From TMED14 sp964475135 (GTDB lineage: Bacteria > Bacteroidota > Bacteroidia > Flavobacteriales > Schleiferiaceae), in assembly GCA_964475135.1 (NCBI GenBank), contig CAYYWL010000010.1, positions 1 to 56,024 of the forward strand: a stretch of 56,024 bases of DNA. The letters run 5' to 3'. The notes under the pieces were generated by a model. It saw only the letters and a program-made list of their open reading frames with translations, did no database searches and was not told the origin of the DNA. Shown in pieces: positions 17,617 through 24,898 of the stretch (position 1 is the stretch's first letter; every line of letters begins with the position of its first letter). Made by a program: the position numbers and the translations under genes.

Positions 17617-18720
17617 TTACGTGGTTTTGGGGGCAAAAGCGCCCTGGTTGAATTCTTCGGGGCGGGCGCGGTGAAAGCGCTTGGTTCCGCCTTGTGCGCC
17701 GACGTTGCGGCGGATTTCGGCCTGCGCCTCTTCGGGCAGGTGAATGACTTCTTGGCACTCGGCCGAGCAGGTGCCTTCGTGCTCGGCTGCGCAGCTCGGA
17801 CACTGCAAAAACAGCAGGTTGCAGGCTTTGTTCGCGCAGTTGGTGTGGTGGTCCCAGGGGGTTCCGCACTGGTGGCAGTGGGCGATGACGTCGTCGCTGA
17901 TGCGCTCACCGAGGCGTTCGTCAAACACGAAATTCACGCCCTTGAACGTGTTCTCGAGGCCCTCTTGCTTCACCTGGCGGATGTAGTCGATGATTCCGCC
18001 GTGCAGCTGGTTGACGTTCTGAAACCCGTGGTGCTTCAGGTAGGCCGAGGTTTTTTCGCAGCGGACTCCGCCCGTGCAGTACAGCAGCACCGGAGCATCC
18101 TCTTTGCCGCGCAGCTTTTGGAGGACCTCGGGCAATTCCTCGCGAAAGGTGTCGGCTTCGGGCAGCACCGCGCCCTCGAAGTGGCCCACTTCAGACTCGT
18201 AGTGGTTGCGCATGTCGACAATCACGGCGTTGCCGGCCTTCATCAAAGCGTTCCACTCGGCGGCGGTCAGGTGGCGTCCCACGTCGGTCACGTCGTACTC
18301 GTCTTCGGCAAGGCCGTCGGCCACAATTTGGTGGCGGACCTTAATGGTCAGCTTCAAAAAGGACTTGCCGTCGTCTTCGACGGCGAACTTAAAGGGCATG
18401 CGGTCGAATTCGGGCCAGGCGTACAGGGCGTCGGCAAAGGCCGTCCAGTTGGGCTCGGGCACGCTGATCTGGGCGTTGATGCCCTCGCGGGCCACATAGA
18501 CCCGGCCAAAGACGCCCAGCGCGTCCCACTCGGCGAAGAGCTGGTCGCGCACGGCCTTGGGATCGTCAAGGCGCACGTAGCGGTAGAACGACACGGTACG
18601 GCGCGCAAAGGGCTCGGCCGCCAGACGGCGCTCCAAGGTGGCGCGGTCGTAGAGGTTGCGCAGCGCAGGCTTTCGGCGCTTTTTGGGCGAATCGGATTGC
18701 GGGTCGTGCGAAAGGTCCAT
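17617..18720 (-). CDS. trhO: tRNA uridine-34 hydroxylase, rhodanese family (TrhO/YceA)
   Basis: 367 residues from the start at 18720 (MDLSHDPQ); an earlier in-frame ATG at 18762 is possible. The N-terminal ferredoxin-like domain (VSFYRYVRL) precedes a rhodanese domain with active-site Cys in YCTGGVRCEKT and a C-terminal cysteine-rich zinc region (CHQCG, CPSC, CSAEC). Enzymes of this family hydroxylate U34 of tRNA in an oxygen-dependent way as the first step to 5-(carboxy)methoxyuridine. It is 13 bp upstream of hmgA on the same strand. The functional link to tyrosine breakdown is unclear. Confidence 0.9.
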   Translation of the reverse strand: MDLSHDPQSDSPKKRRKPALRNLYDRATLERRLAAEPFARRTVSFYRYVRLDDPKAVRDQLFAEWDALGVFGRVYVAREGINAQISVPEPNWTAFADALYAWPEFDRMPFKFAVEDDGKSFLKLTIKVRHQIVADGLAEDEYDVTDVGRHLTAAEWNALMKAGNAVIVDMRNHYESEVGHFEGAVLPEADTFREELPEVLQKLRGKEDAPVLLYCTGGVRCEKTSAYLKHHGFQNVNQLHGGIIDYIRQVKQEGLENTFKGVNFVFDERLGERISDDVIAHCHQCGTPWDHHTNCANKACNLLFLQCPSCAAEHEGTCSAECQEVIHLPEEAQAEIRRNVGAQGGTKRFHRARPEEFNQGAFAPKTT

Positions 18721-18793
18721 GCCACAAAGTTCGGCAATCTTGCCGAGTGCGGAACATGACATTCGTCAGTCCCGAACGCGCCCGTTCGGCACC

Positions 18794-18801
18794 TAACTTT
18801 G
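18794..18801 (+). promoter_or_regulatory. -7 box directly before threonine dehydrogenase
   Basis: TAACTTTG, a full TAnnTTTG match, ending 5 bp before the ATG at 18807. This placement implies a leaderless or nearly leaderless mRNA. Confidence 0.65.
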
Positions 18802-18806
18802 ACCCT

Positions 18807-19727
18807 ATGAACAAGGTATTGGTTCTCGGAGCCGGCGGCCAAATCGGCACCGAACTCGTAGCGGCCCTGCGCAGCGAGCGCGGCCCAGAAAACGTGTGGG
18901 CAGCGGACCTTCGGGCGGACGCCTTAATTCAACCTGCTGTGGCTCTCGACGCCACTGATGCTGCGGCCGTGCGTGCGCTTGTCGCGCGCGAAGGCATTCG
19001 CGAAGTCTACCAGCTCGTCGCCATGCTGAGCGCCACGGGCGAAAAAATGCCCGACAAGGCATGGGCCCTGAACATGGACACGCTCTTTATCGTGCTCGAC
19101 ATGGCCAAAGAGGGCTTGCTAGACCGCGTATTTTGGCCTTCGTCCATAGCTGCCTTTGGACCGACCACGCCCCGCGTGGACACGCCGCAGTACACCGTCA
19201 TGGATCCAACCACCGTCTACGGCGTCAGCAAGCTCGCCGGAGAACTTTGGTGCCAGTACTACCGCCAGAAGTTCGGTGTGGACGTGCGCTCGCTGCGCTA
19301 CCCTGGCCTGATTTCGTGGAAGACGCCCCCGGGGGGCGGAACCACCGACTACGCCATCGACATCTTTCATGCGGCCCGCCGCGACGGACGCTACACGAGC
19401 TTCTTGGATGCCGAAACCCGCCTGCCGATGATGCACATGGAGGACGCCATTCGCGCTACCCTTCAGCTCATGGCCGCCCCCAAAGAAGCCCTCAGCGTAC
19501 ACACCAGCTACAACGTGGCGGCCGTGGACTTTACTCCGGCGGAACTCGCCGCCGCCATCGCCCAGCGCATGCCGGGATTCACCATAGACTACGCCGCGGA
19601 CTTTCGCCAGGCCATCGCCAATAGCTGGCCCCAGCGCATCGACGACTCCGAAGCCCGCCGCGACTGGGGCTGGAGCCCGCGCTACGACCTCGACGCCCTC
19701 GTGGACGACATGATGGCGCACATCTAA
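18807..19727 (+). CDS. L-threonine 3-dehydrogenase, short-chain (extended SDR) type
   Basis: 306 residues starting at MNKVLVLGAGGQIG; an upstream extension lacks support and would cover the -7 box. NAD-binding GxxGxxG at residues 8-14, catalytic YxxxK in TVYGVSKLAGE, and the strongly conserved SSIAAFGP, RYPGLISWKTPPGGGTTDYA and MMHMEDAI blocks are typical of the epimerase-like threonine dehydrogenases of Bacteroidota and animals. It oxidises threonine to 2-amino-3-ketobutyrate. The usual partner glycine C-acetyltransferase (kbl) is not in the window. Confidence 0.9.
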   Translation: MNKVLVLGAGGQIGTELVAALRSERGPENVWAADLRADALIQPAVALDATDAAAVRALVAREGIREVYQLVAMLSATGEKMPDKAWALNMDTLFIVLDMAKEGLLDRVFWPSSIAAFGPTTPRVDTPQYTVMDPTTVYGVSKLAGELWCQYYRQKFGVDVRSLRYPGLISWKTPPGGGTTDYAIDIFHAARRDGRYTSFLDAETRLPMMHMEDAIRATLQLMAAPKEALSVHTSYNVAAVDFTPAELAAAIAQRMPGFTIDYAADFRQAIANSWPQRIDDSEARRDWGWSPRYDLDALVDDMMAHI

Positions 19728-19733
19728 ACCCCC

Positions 19734-20195
19734 GTGGACGCCACCTGGGAATTTGCCACGACCATCTCGGTCAGTGAGGTGCTGGGTGGAATGCGCTACG
19801 CGGCGATTCCGCCCGAAGTGTCTTCGCCCATTCGCGAAGCCAAAATCAAACGTTTGGTTGCGCAGCTCAACGACGGAGAGGAATGGTCTTGCGCCCTCGG
19901 CAGCGCTGGCCCCGGCGAATTCATGATCATGGTGTCGAAGGCGCGCCTCGACGCCCACGGGCTGCGGGTGGGCAGCTTGGCCCAGATGAGCCTGAGGCCA
20001 GACACAAGCCGGTACGGAATGCCCGTGCCCGAGGCTCTCGCCGATGTGTTTGCGTTTGACCACGATATCGAGGTCGCTTTTCAGCGGCTGCTCCCGGGGC
20101 GGCAGCGCAACCACTTGCACCATATTGGTTCCGCCAAAAGTGAAGAGACCGCTGCCAAGCGAATCGCCGCGCTGCTGCGCGAGCTCGGCTTGTAG
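19734..20195 (+). CDS. DUF1905/YdeI (OmdA)-like small protein
   Basis: 153 residues, GTG start 7 bp after the threonine dehydrogenase stop. The N-terminal half (about 1-95) resembles DUF1905 beta-barrel proteins. The C-terminal half matches the YdeI/OmpD-associated helical motif (LLPGRQRNHLHHIGSAKSEETAAKRI). Biochemical role unknown. Its stop codon abuts the stop of the convergent lipoprotein gene with no spacer. Confidence 0.75.
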   Translation: MDATWEFATTISVSEVLGGMRYAAIPPEVSSPIREAKIKRLVAQLNDGEEWSCALGSAGPGEFMIMVSKARLDAHGLRVGSLAQMSLRPDTSRYGMPVPEALADVFAFDHDIEVAFQRLLPGRQRNHLHHIGSAKSEETAAKRIAALLRELGL

Positions 20196-21194
20196 TTAGT
20201 CGACGAGCGGGTAGCGCCCCACCGGATGCACGCGGCGCCGGGTAAAGACGAAGTTGTTGATTTTGCCCCTTTCGTCAAAAAAATAGAGGCGGCAGAACGA
20301 GTAGACCGCCGTGCTTCCGTCTCGGTTTTGCCAGTCCTCATAGGTCACGACCACGGCCATTTCGCGGCCAAACCGAAGCATCGTCCACGGAATGACGGTG
20401 GTGTAGCGAACTAAGTTGTGCTCGTGGTCCTTGGTCCGGTGGTCCAAAAGGTCGAGCACCTCGGCACGGCTGTAGATTCCAAACGTACCCTGGGCATCGT
20501 GGTACTCTACGGTGTCGGCAAGCAGCGATTGCTGAACGCGAAGTACGTTTCGGTAAATGGCTTCAGTAAAATCCATTGCTTTTTTTGCGGCGGAATCAGA
20601 ACCAATGCGCGTCGCCGAATAAAAGTGAAAGTTCTCAGGGCGTCGGGTGGGCCGAATGGGCCGCGCACTGTCGCGGGGCCACTCCGTTTGAAATAGGGCG
20701 ATCCCGGTGAGCTTTCCTTGTGGGTTCCACGCAACGACAAAAACCATAAACTGGTCGCTGCCATTGAGTTGGGACGACTTCCAGCGACTGAACACGTAGG
20801 CCACGTGCGATTGGGAACCTTGGTTGTAGACTCCACGCACGTTGAAGGCTTCGTAGGTTACATCGCCGAGTGTGGTTCGCCAAGCTTCGAGCTGGGCTAG
20901 GCCCTCAAGTCTGGCTGCATATGGAGTTTCAGCGACGGCTACAAACAGCGAATCGTTGGCCACTGCCGCGATGCTGTCCCATTCGGCATGGGCCAAGTTG
21001 CCGACGATGCGCAGGCTTTTTTGGTCAAAGACGGAATCGGAATCCACTAAAGGCCCCGGAAAACTCATCGGCCGCGAGAGGTCAGTCCACACAAAACTCT
21101 TTGGGGCAGGCTGAGGGACGTCGGCAGTAGGACTTTGGCAGGATAAGATTGCCAAAGAGCTTAAAATGAGAATTGTACGAAGAATCTGAAGCAC
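20196..21194 (-). CDS. Lipoprotein with two SnoaL/NTF2-like regions
   Basis: 332 residues, GTG start. The signal ends in a lipobox (SSLAILSC, Cys19), so a membrane-anchored lipoprotein is predicted. Two similar halves (about 65-185 and 205-325) have the helix-plus-curved-sheet pattern of nuclear-transport-factor-2-like proteins and tryptophan/tyrosine-rich strands (VAYVFSRWKSSQLNGSDQFM; VVVTYEDWQNRDGSTAVYSF). No catalytic residues are recognised. It converges with the preceding gene, stop against stop. Confidence 0.65.
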   Translation of the reverse strand: MLQILRTILILSSLAILSCQSPTADVPQPAPKSFVWTDLSRPMSFPGPLVDSDSVFDQKSLRIVGNLAHAEWDSIAAVANDSLFVAVAETPYAARLEGLAQLEAWRTTLGDVTYEAFNVRGVYNQGSQSHVAYVFSRWKSSQLNGSDQFMVFVVAWNPQGKLTGIALFQTEWPRDSARPIRPTRRPENFHFYSATRIGSDSAAKKAMDFTEAIYRNVLRVQQSLLADTVEYHDAQGTFGIYSRAEVLDLLDHRTKDHEHNLVRYTTVIPWTMLRFGREMAVVVTYEDWQNRDGSTAVYSFCRLYFFDERGKINNFVFTRRRVHPVGRYPLVD

Positions 21195-21248
21195 AACTAA
21201 AGGTCAGGCTTAAGGTTCAACATGCAAAAATCGCTTTGGCGCAAAACA

Positions 21249-21812
21249 TCAACAAATTACGTGTCTAAACGTCAAATTTATGCGCAAATTTTTGATTTTT
21301 AGTCGCTTTGGAATCGAGTGGGTCCATTTTGTTTGACTTTGTGTACCCATCAGCATGAGGTCACCGTGGCCCAGCGCGAAGCGCTGGGTCCATTGGTCTA
21401 AGTCGCGGCGCACGTCAAAGTCTCGGGTTGCCCCCAAGCTCAGGCTGACCACGTGGGGGTCGGGTCCGAGCTCGGGTTCGTGGTCGCGGTGCCAGCCCAT
21501 TGAATCGCGTCCGTCGCGGTAGAGGTTGGCGAGAACTGTGTTGGTGCGGATTCCGAAATCGCGCTCGAAGCGGTCGCGCAGGGCCTTGAGTTCAGGCGAC
21601 CACCCACAACCCTCGAGCGGTCGGTGGGCGTAGGTGTAGCGCACGCCAGGGTCGCCCTCAAAAAAGGTGAGCCGCGGTTCGGGAACCTCGCGGCCAAACA
21701 TGCGGATGCGCCCTTGGGTCCAGTCGCTGCGGGCTTCGAGTGCGGCACAAAGGGCGTCGGCCTCTGCGGGACTCATCCAGCCCTTGAGGTGGGTGAACGG
21801 AATCACTTCCAC
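21249..21812 (-). CDS. AlkB-like 2-oxoglutarate/Fe(II) dioxygenase
   Basis: 187-residue enzyme that oxidatively removes alkyl lesions such as 1-methyladenine from nucleic acids. Iron ligands His108-x-Asp110 (GWHRDHE) and His165 (WTHSIPK), and the 2-oxoglutarate-binding arginines Arg177 and Arg183 (LRINLTFR), are present. It is of the short ALKBH2/3-like type. It overlaps the start-proximal gene (epimerase) by 10 bp and is cotranscribed with it. Confidence 0.92.
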   Translation of the reverse strand: MEVIPFTHLKGWMSPAEADALCAALEARSDWTQGRIRMFGREVPEPRLTFFEGDPGVRYTYAHRPLEGCGWSPELKALRDRFERDFGIRTNTVLANLYRDGRDSMGWHRDHEPELGPDPHVVSLSLGATRDFDVRRDLDQWTQRFALGHGDLMLMGTQSQTKWTHSIPKRLKIKNLRINLTFRHVIC

Positions 21813-22786
21813 ACCGAAGCAATCCAGTCGAGGGTGGCGTCAAAGGGCCTGAATCGGATTCCCCACGCGACGGCATTGCCGTTGCGGTAGCCACCCTGAT
21901 TGGTTGCCGCGCGGACGCTGTCTTTGGTAAGCTGGGCGGTGGGTCCGCCAAGGGCCTCGACGGCGGCAAGCAGGCGCCACGCCAGCTCGTACGGCCAGCG
22001 AGCGCGCAGCACGGGCGCGCGCCGGGTGCCGAGGCGGTCGGCGATTCCGCCATAAAACGCTTCAAACGTTTGGTTGCTGCCACTTACAATGTAGCGCTCA
22101 CCCCAAGAGGGCTGGCGCAGGCCGTGTACTACGGCGTCGGCTACGTCGCGCACGTCGACCCAGCCGGTGCTTCCGCCAGGAACGGCGGGGAGCCCTTTGG
22201 CGGCGCTGCGAAGTAGGCGGCTGCTTCCGTCGGACCAAAACGGCAGGCCAAGAATAACCGAGGGGTTTAAAATCAGCACGTTAAGGCCCTCAACTTCGCC
22301 CCGGCGCACCTGCATTTCGGCGTCGAACTTGCTGCGGGCGTAGGGGTTGAGGCCCTTGCGTTGGGGGTCGGCGGACTCGTCGAGGGGCACTTCGGTTCCT
22401 TGCAGGACCGCCACGGACGAAATGTGCACGAAGCCCTTGAGGCCGTGGTGCAGTGCCGCGTCGACCATGTGTTCGGCCAGCATCGGGGTGCCGCGCAGCA
22501 TGAGGTGCTCGTCTTTTTTGCGAAAGGACACCAGGGCCGCGGCATGCACGGCGTAGTTGGCGCCCTCGAGGGCGGCCTCGACGTCGGTGGGGTCTTCGAG
22601 GTCGGCGCGGAACCATTCTACCTCGTCCCAACGGGTTCTGAAGCCCTGAAATTCCCAGCTCCGGCGCGCGGAATCCAGCGACGCCTTCGAGCGGTACAGC
22701 CCGCGGACGGGGCCCATTCCGGCCTCGAGAAGCGCCAGCGCGATTTGGCTGCCCAGCATGCCCGAGGCTCCGCTCACTACGATCAT
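21803..22786 (-). CDS. NAD-dependent epimerase/dehydratase family protein
   Basis: 327-residue extended SDR protein. Nucleotide-binding SGASGMLGSQ at residues 5-14 and the YxxxK pair in NPYARSKFDAEM are present, with HISSVAVLQG as the usual serine block. The pattern resembles dihydroflavonol-4-reductase-like and 3-beta-HSD-like reductases. Substrate cannot be told. It has a full -7 box on the minus strand 4 bp before its ATG and overlaps alkB downstream. Confidence 0.85.
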   Translation of the reverse strand: MIVVSGASGMLGSQIALALLEAGMGPVRGLYRSKASLDSARRSWEFQGFRTRWDEVEWFRADLEDPTDVEAALEGANYAVHAAALVSFRKKDEHLMLRGTPMLAEHMVDAALHHGLKGFVHISSVAVLQGTEVPLDESADPQRKGLNPYARSKFDAEMQVRRGEVEGLNVLILNPSVILGLPFWSDGSSRLLRSAAKGLPAVPGGSTGWVDVRDVADAVVHGLRQPSWGERYIVSGSNQTFEAFYGGIADRLGTRRAPVLRARWPYELAWRLLAAVEALGGPTAQLTKDSVRAATNQGGYRNGNAVAWGIRFRPFDATLDWIASVWK

Positions 22787-22790
22787 GATC

Positions 22791-22798
22791 CAAAGGTA
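22791..22798 (-). promoter_or_regulatory. -7 box of the epimerase-alkB operon
   Basis: On the minus strand TACCTTTG, ending 4 bp before the ATG at 22786. It lies back to back with the tyrS box. Confidence 0.68.
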
Positions 22799-22818
22799 GC
22801 GCGGCGGCGGGGACGCCC

Positions 22819-22826
22819 TAACTTTG
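22819..22826 (+). promoter_or_regulatory. -7 box of tyrS
   Basis: TAACTTTG ends 4 bp before the tyrS ATG at 22831. Together with the minus-strand box it makes a divergent pair inside 44 bp, both apparently leaderless. Confidence 0.68.
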
Positions 22827-22830
22827 CCGC

Positions 22831-24111
22831 ATGACTGCGTTTGTAGAAGAACTCCGCTGGCGGCGCATGCTGCACGACAGCATGCCGGGCACTGAAGAAT
22901 TTTTGAATTCCGGCCCGCAAAAGGCCTACATCGGCTTTGACCCCACCGCGGATTCGCTCGGCGTGGGCAACCTCGTGCAGGTCATGATGCTCGTTCACTA
23001 TCAGCGGGCGGGCCACCAGCCCTTCGCCCTTGTGGGCGGAGCCACCGGCATGGTTGGCGATCCCTCGTTCAAGTCGGCCGAGCGCCAGCTGCTCGACATG
23101 GACACCCTGCAGCACAACCTCTCGTGCCAGCGCGACCAGCTCGAGAAGTTCCTCGACTTTGGCGGCCCGAACGGAGCGCGCATCGTCAACAACTACGACT
23201 GGTTCAAAGAGATGGGCTTCTTGGAGTTCATTCGCGACGTGGGCAAGCACATCACGGTCAACTACATGCTCGCCAAGGATTCCGTCAAAAGCCGCCAGGA
23301 GTCGGGCATCAGCTTCACCGAATTCAGCTACCAACTCATTCAGGGTTACGACTTTTACCACCTGTGGAAGCACCACGGAATCCGCCTTCAAATGGGCGGA
23401 AGCGACCAGTGGGGCAACATCACCACCGGAACCGAGCTGATTCGCCGCATGGGCGGGGGCGAGGCCTTCGCGCTGACCACGCCGCTGATTAAGAAGGCCG
23501 ACGGAACCAAGTTCGGCAAGACCGAAGGCGGCAACGTCTGGCTCGACCCCAAGCGCACGTCGCCCTACCAGTTTTACCAGTTTTGGCTCAATGCAGCCGA
23601 CGCCGATGCCGGCAACTACATTCGGATTTTTACGCTCAAAGGCCGCGAAGAAATCGAGGCCCTCGAGGCCGAGCACGCGCGGGCTCCGCACCAGCGCGCC
23701 CTTCAAAAGGCACTGGCGGCCGACATTACGGCCCGGGTGCACGGCGACGCGGCCCTCAACCAAGCCCTTGTGGCCAGCGATATTCTCTTTGGCGGAGCCA
23801 CAGCCGGCGCCTTGCGCAGCCTTGACGAGGCCACGCTGCTTGACGTGTTCAGTGGGGTTCCGCAAATGACGATTTCGCGTGACGCCCTCGCTGGCGGCCT
23901 CGGAATCCTCGACGTCATCGCACCCGACACGACCCTCTTCCCCTCGCGCGGAGAGGCCAAAAAGCTGCTCGCGGCCGGAGGCGTTTCGCTCAACAAGCAC
24001 CGCGCCGAGCCGGACCAAACCGTGACCGCCGCCGACCTGATCGCCGGGCGCTACCTAGTGGTGCAAAAGGGCAAGCGCAACTACGCACTCGTCGTAGCGA
24101 CAAGTAACTAG
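22831..24111 (+). CDS. tyrS: Tyrosyl-tRNA synthetase
   Basis: 426-residue class I synthetase charging tRNA-Tyr. Tyrosine-binding GFDPTADSL and GGATGMVGDPS, the YQLIQGYDF and GGSDQWGN blocks, a KFGKT form of the KMSKS loop, and a C-terminal S4 RNA-binding domain (SRGEAKKLLAAGGVSLNKH) are all present. Odd feature: the HIGH signature reads Gly-Val-Gly-Asn after DSL, so the first His, which helps stabilise the activation transition state, is glycine here. The stop codon lies inside an AACTAGTT repeat. Confidence 0.96.
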   Translation: MTAFVEELRWRRMLHDSMPGTEEFLNSGPQKAYIGFDPTADSLGVGNLVQVMMLVHYQRAGHQPFALVGGATGMVGDPSFKSAERQLLDMDTLQHNLSCQRDQLEKFLDFGGPNGARIVNNYDWFKEMGFLEFIRDVGKHITVNYMLAKDSVKSRQESGISFTEFSYQLIQGYDFYHLWKHHGIRLQMGGSDQWGNITTGTELIRRMGGGEAFALTTPLIKKADGTKFGKTEGGNVWLDPKRTSPYQFYQFWLNAADADAGNYIRIFTLKGREEIEALEAEHARAPHQRALQKALAADITARVHGDAALNQALVASDILFGGATAGALRSLDEATLLDVFSGVPQMTISRDALAGGLGILDVIAPDTTLFPSRGEAKKLLAAGGVSLNKHRAEPDQTVTAADLIAGRYLVVQKGKRNYALVVATSN

Positions 24112-24131
24112 TTGCTAGTAACTAGTTGCTG
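24104..24131. repeat. Tandem AACTAGTT repeat at the tyrS 3' end
   Basis: Two 14-bp units GTAACTAGTTGCTA (24104-24117) and GTAACTAGTTGCTG (24118-24131). The tyrS TAG (24109-24111) and the stop of the convergent gene (TAG on the minus strand, 24122-24124) are both inside it. AACTAGTT is its own reverse complement. Confidence 0.85.
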
Positions 24132-24898
24132 GTCAACGGAATGTTGCGGTACGCCAGTTCTTCGAGCGCTTCTTTGAAGGCGGGCGTGGGTTTTTGGGCG
24201 TGCATGACGGTTCCGACGCTGGTGGTTTCGGTCAGCTTGAATTTGGGGAGCTCAATGGGACCGCCCTCGAGCACGATGCTTTGCACCGCTGACTCTCCGC
24301 GGGTCACTACAAGGATGCGAAAGCGCGGATTGGCCTGGTTGCTGGCGTCGCGGCGCATGAGGATGAAGGCCTTGTAGCCGCCTTCAGCAAGCGCCTCGGG
24401 CAGGTTGGTGGCTTCAATCTCCGTAAATCCAAAGTTCTTAAAAAACACCTCGGCGTCCTCCCAAAACGGGCGGCTGCGCTTGGCATTGAGTAGCTCAGCG
24501 AGGGCCTCTTCGGGCCACGAACCGGCCTGCAGGTGGGTGGAACGGACTTCGCCTTCGACGGTTCCGACCTGGTACTTGCGCAGCTTGCGCTCGGTAGCCG
24601 GCTGCGCCCCCGTCAGCGGCACGTCGGCCCCGAGCGTTTGCCCGATGACCTCGCCGCGCTCGTTGAAGAGCGACGAACCGGGCATAATTACTCCGCCTGA
24701 AAGCGAAGAGTTAGCGACCCAGACGCGCTTGCGCACGGTGAACCCGCGCTCGGTGCGCTCGGCAAAGACTTCGGTCGAGTCGTTGAGCTGAAAGGCCTCT
24801 TGGCCGGCGATTTTGGCTTTGGCGTAGCCGTGAATCCGTTGTGCGGAACCGCCCAAGGCGGCCACCAGAAGGGCAAAAAGTAGAACGTTTTTCATCAT
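24122..24898 (-). CDS. Secreted hypothetical protein in the pyrC operon
   Basis: 258 residues with a signal peptide (MMKNVLLFALLVAALGGSAQ). The start at 24898 overlaps the stop of the LuxE-like gene by 4 bp (ATGA). The body has beta-rich stretches and paired charged segments (ERTERGFTVRKRVWVANSS; FRILVVTRGESAVQSIVLEGGP) but no family or catalytic motif that I recognise. It is the last gene of the operon and probably periplasmic. Confidence 0.6.
   Translation of the reverse strand: MMKNVLLFALLVAALGGSAQRIHGYAKAKIAGQEAFQLNDSTEVFAERTERGFTVRKRVWVANSSLSGGVIMPGSSLFNERGEVIGQTLGADVPLTGAQPATERKLRKYQVGTVEGEVRSTHLQAGSWPEEALAELLNAKRSRPFWEDAEVFFKNFGFTEIEATNLPEALAEGGYKAFILMRRDASNQANPRFRILVVTRGESAVQSIVLEGGPIELPKFKLTETTSVGTVMHAQKPTPAFKEALEELAYRNIPLTSN

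Noticed and set aside
17604..17924. N-terminal extension of homogentisate dioxygenase
   Set aside because: The extension overlaps the trhO coding sequence in another frame and has low-complexity composition; the family start is MPFYHQLG at 17603.
17614..18759. Plus-strand open frame opposite trhO (381 codons)
   Set aside because: trhO motifs are on the minus strand; the plus frame is a repetitive Val/Ala-rich shadow.
22783..24018. Long minus-strand open frame opposite tyrS (411 codons)
   Set aside because: tyrS is unambiguous on the plus strand; the shadow has no signal, motif or promoter.
24104..24131. CRISPR-like direct repeats
   Set aside because: Only two adjacent 14-bp units without spacers and no cas genes.
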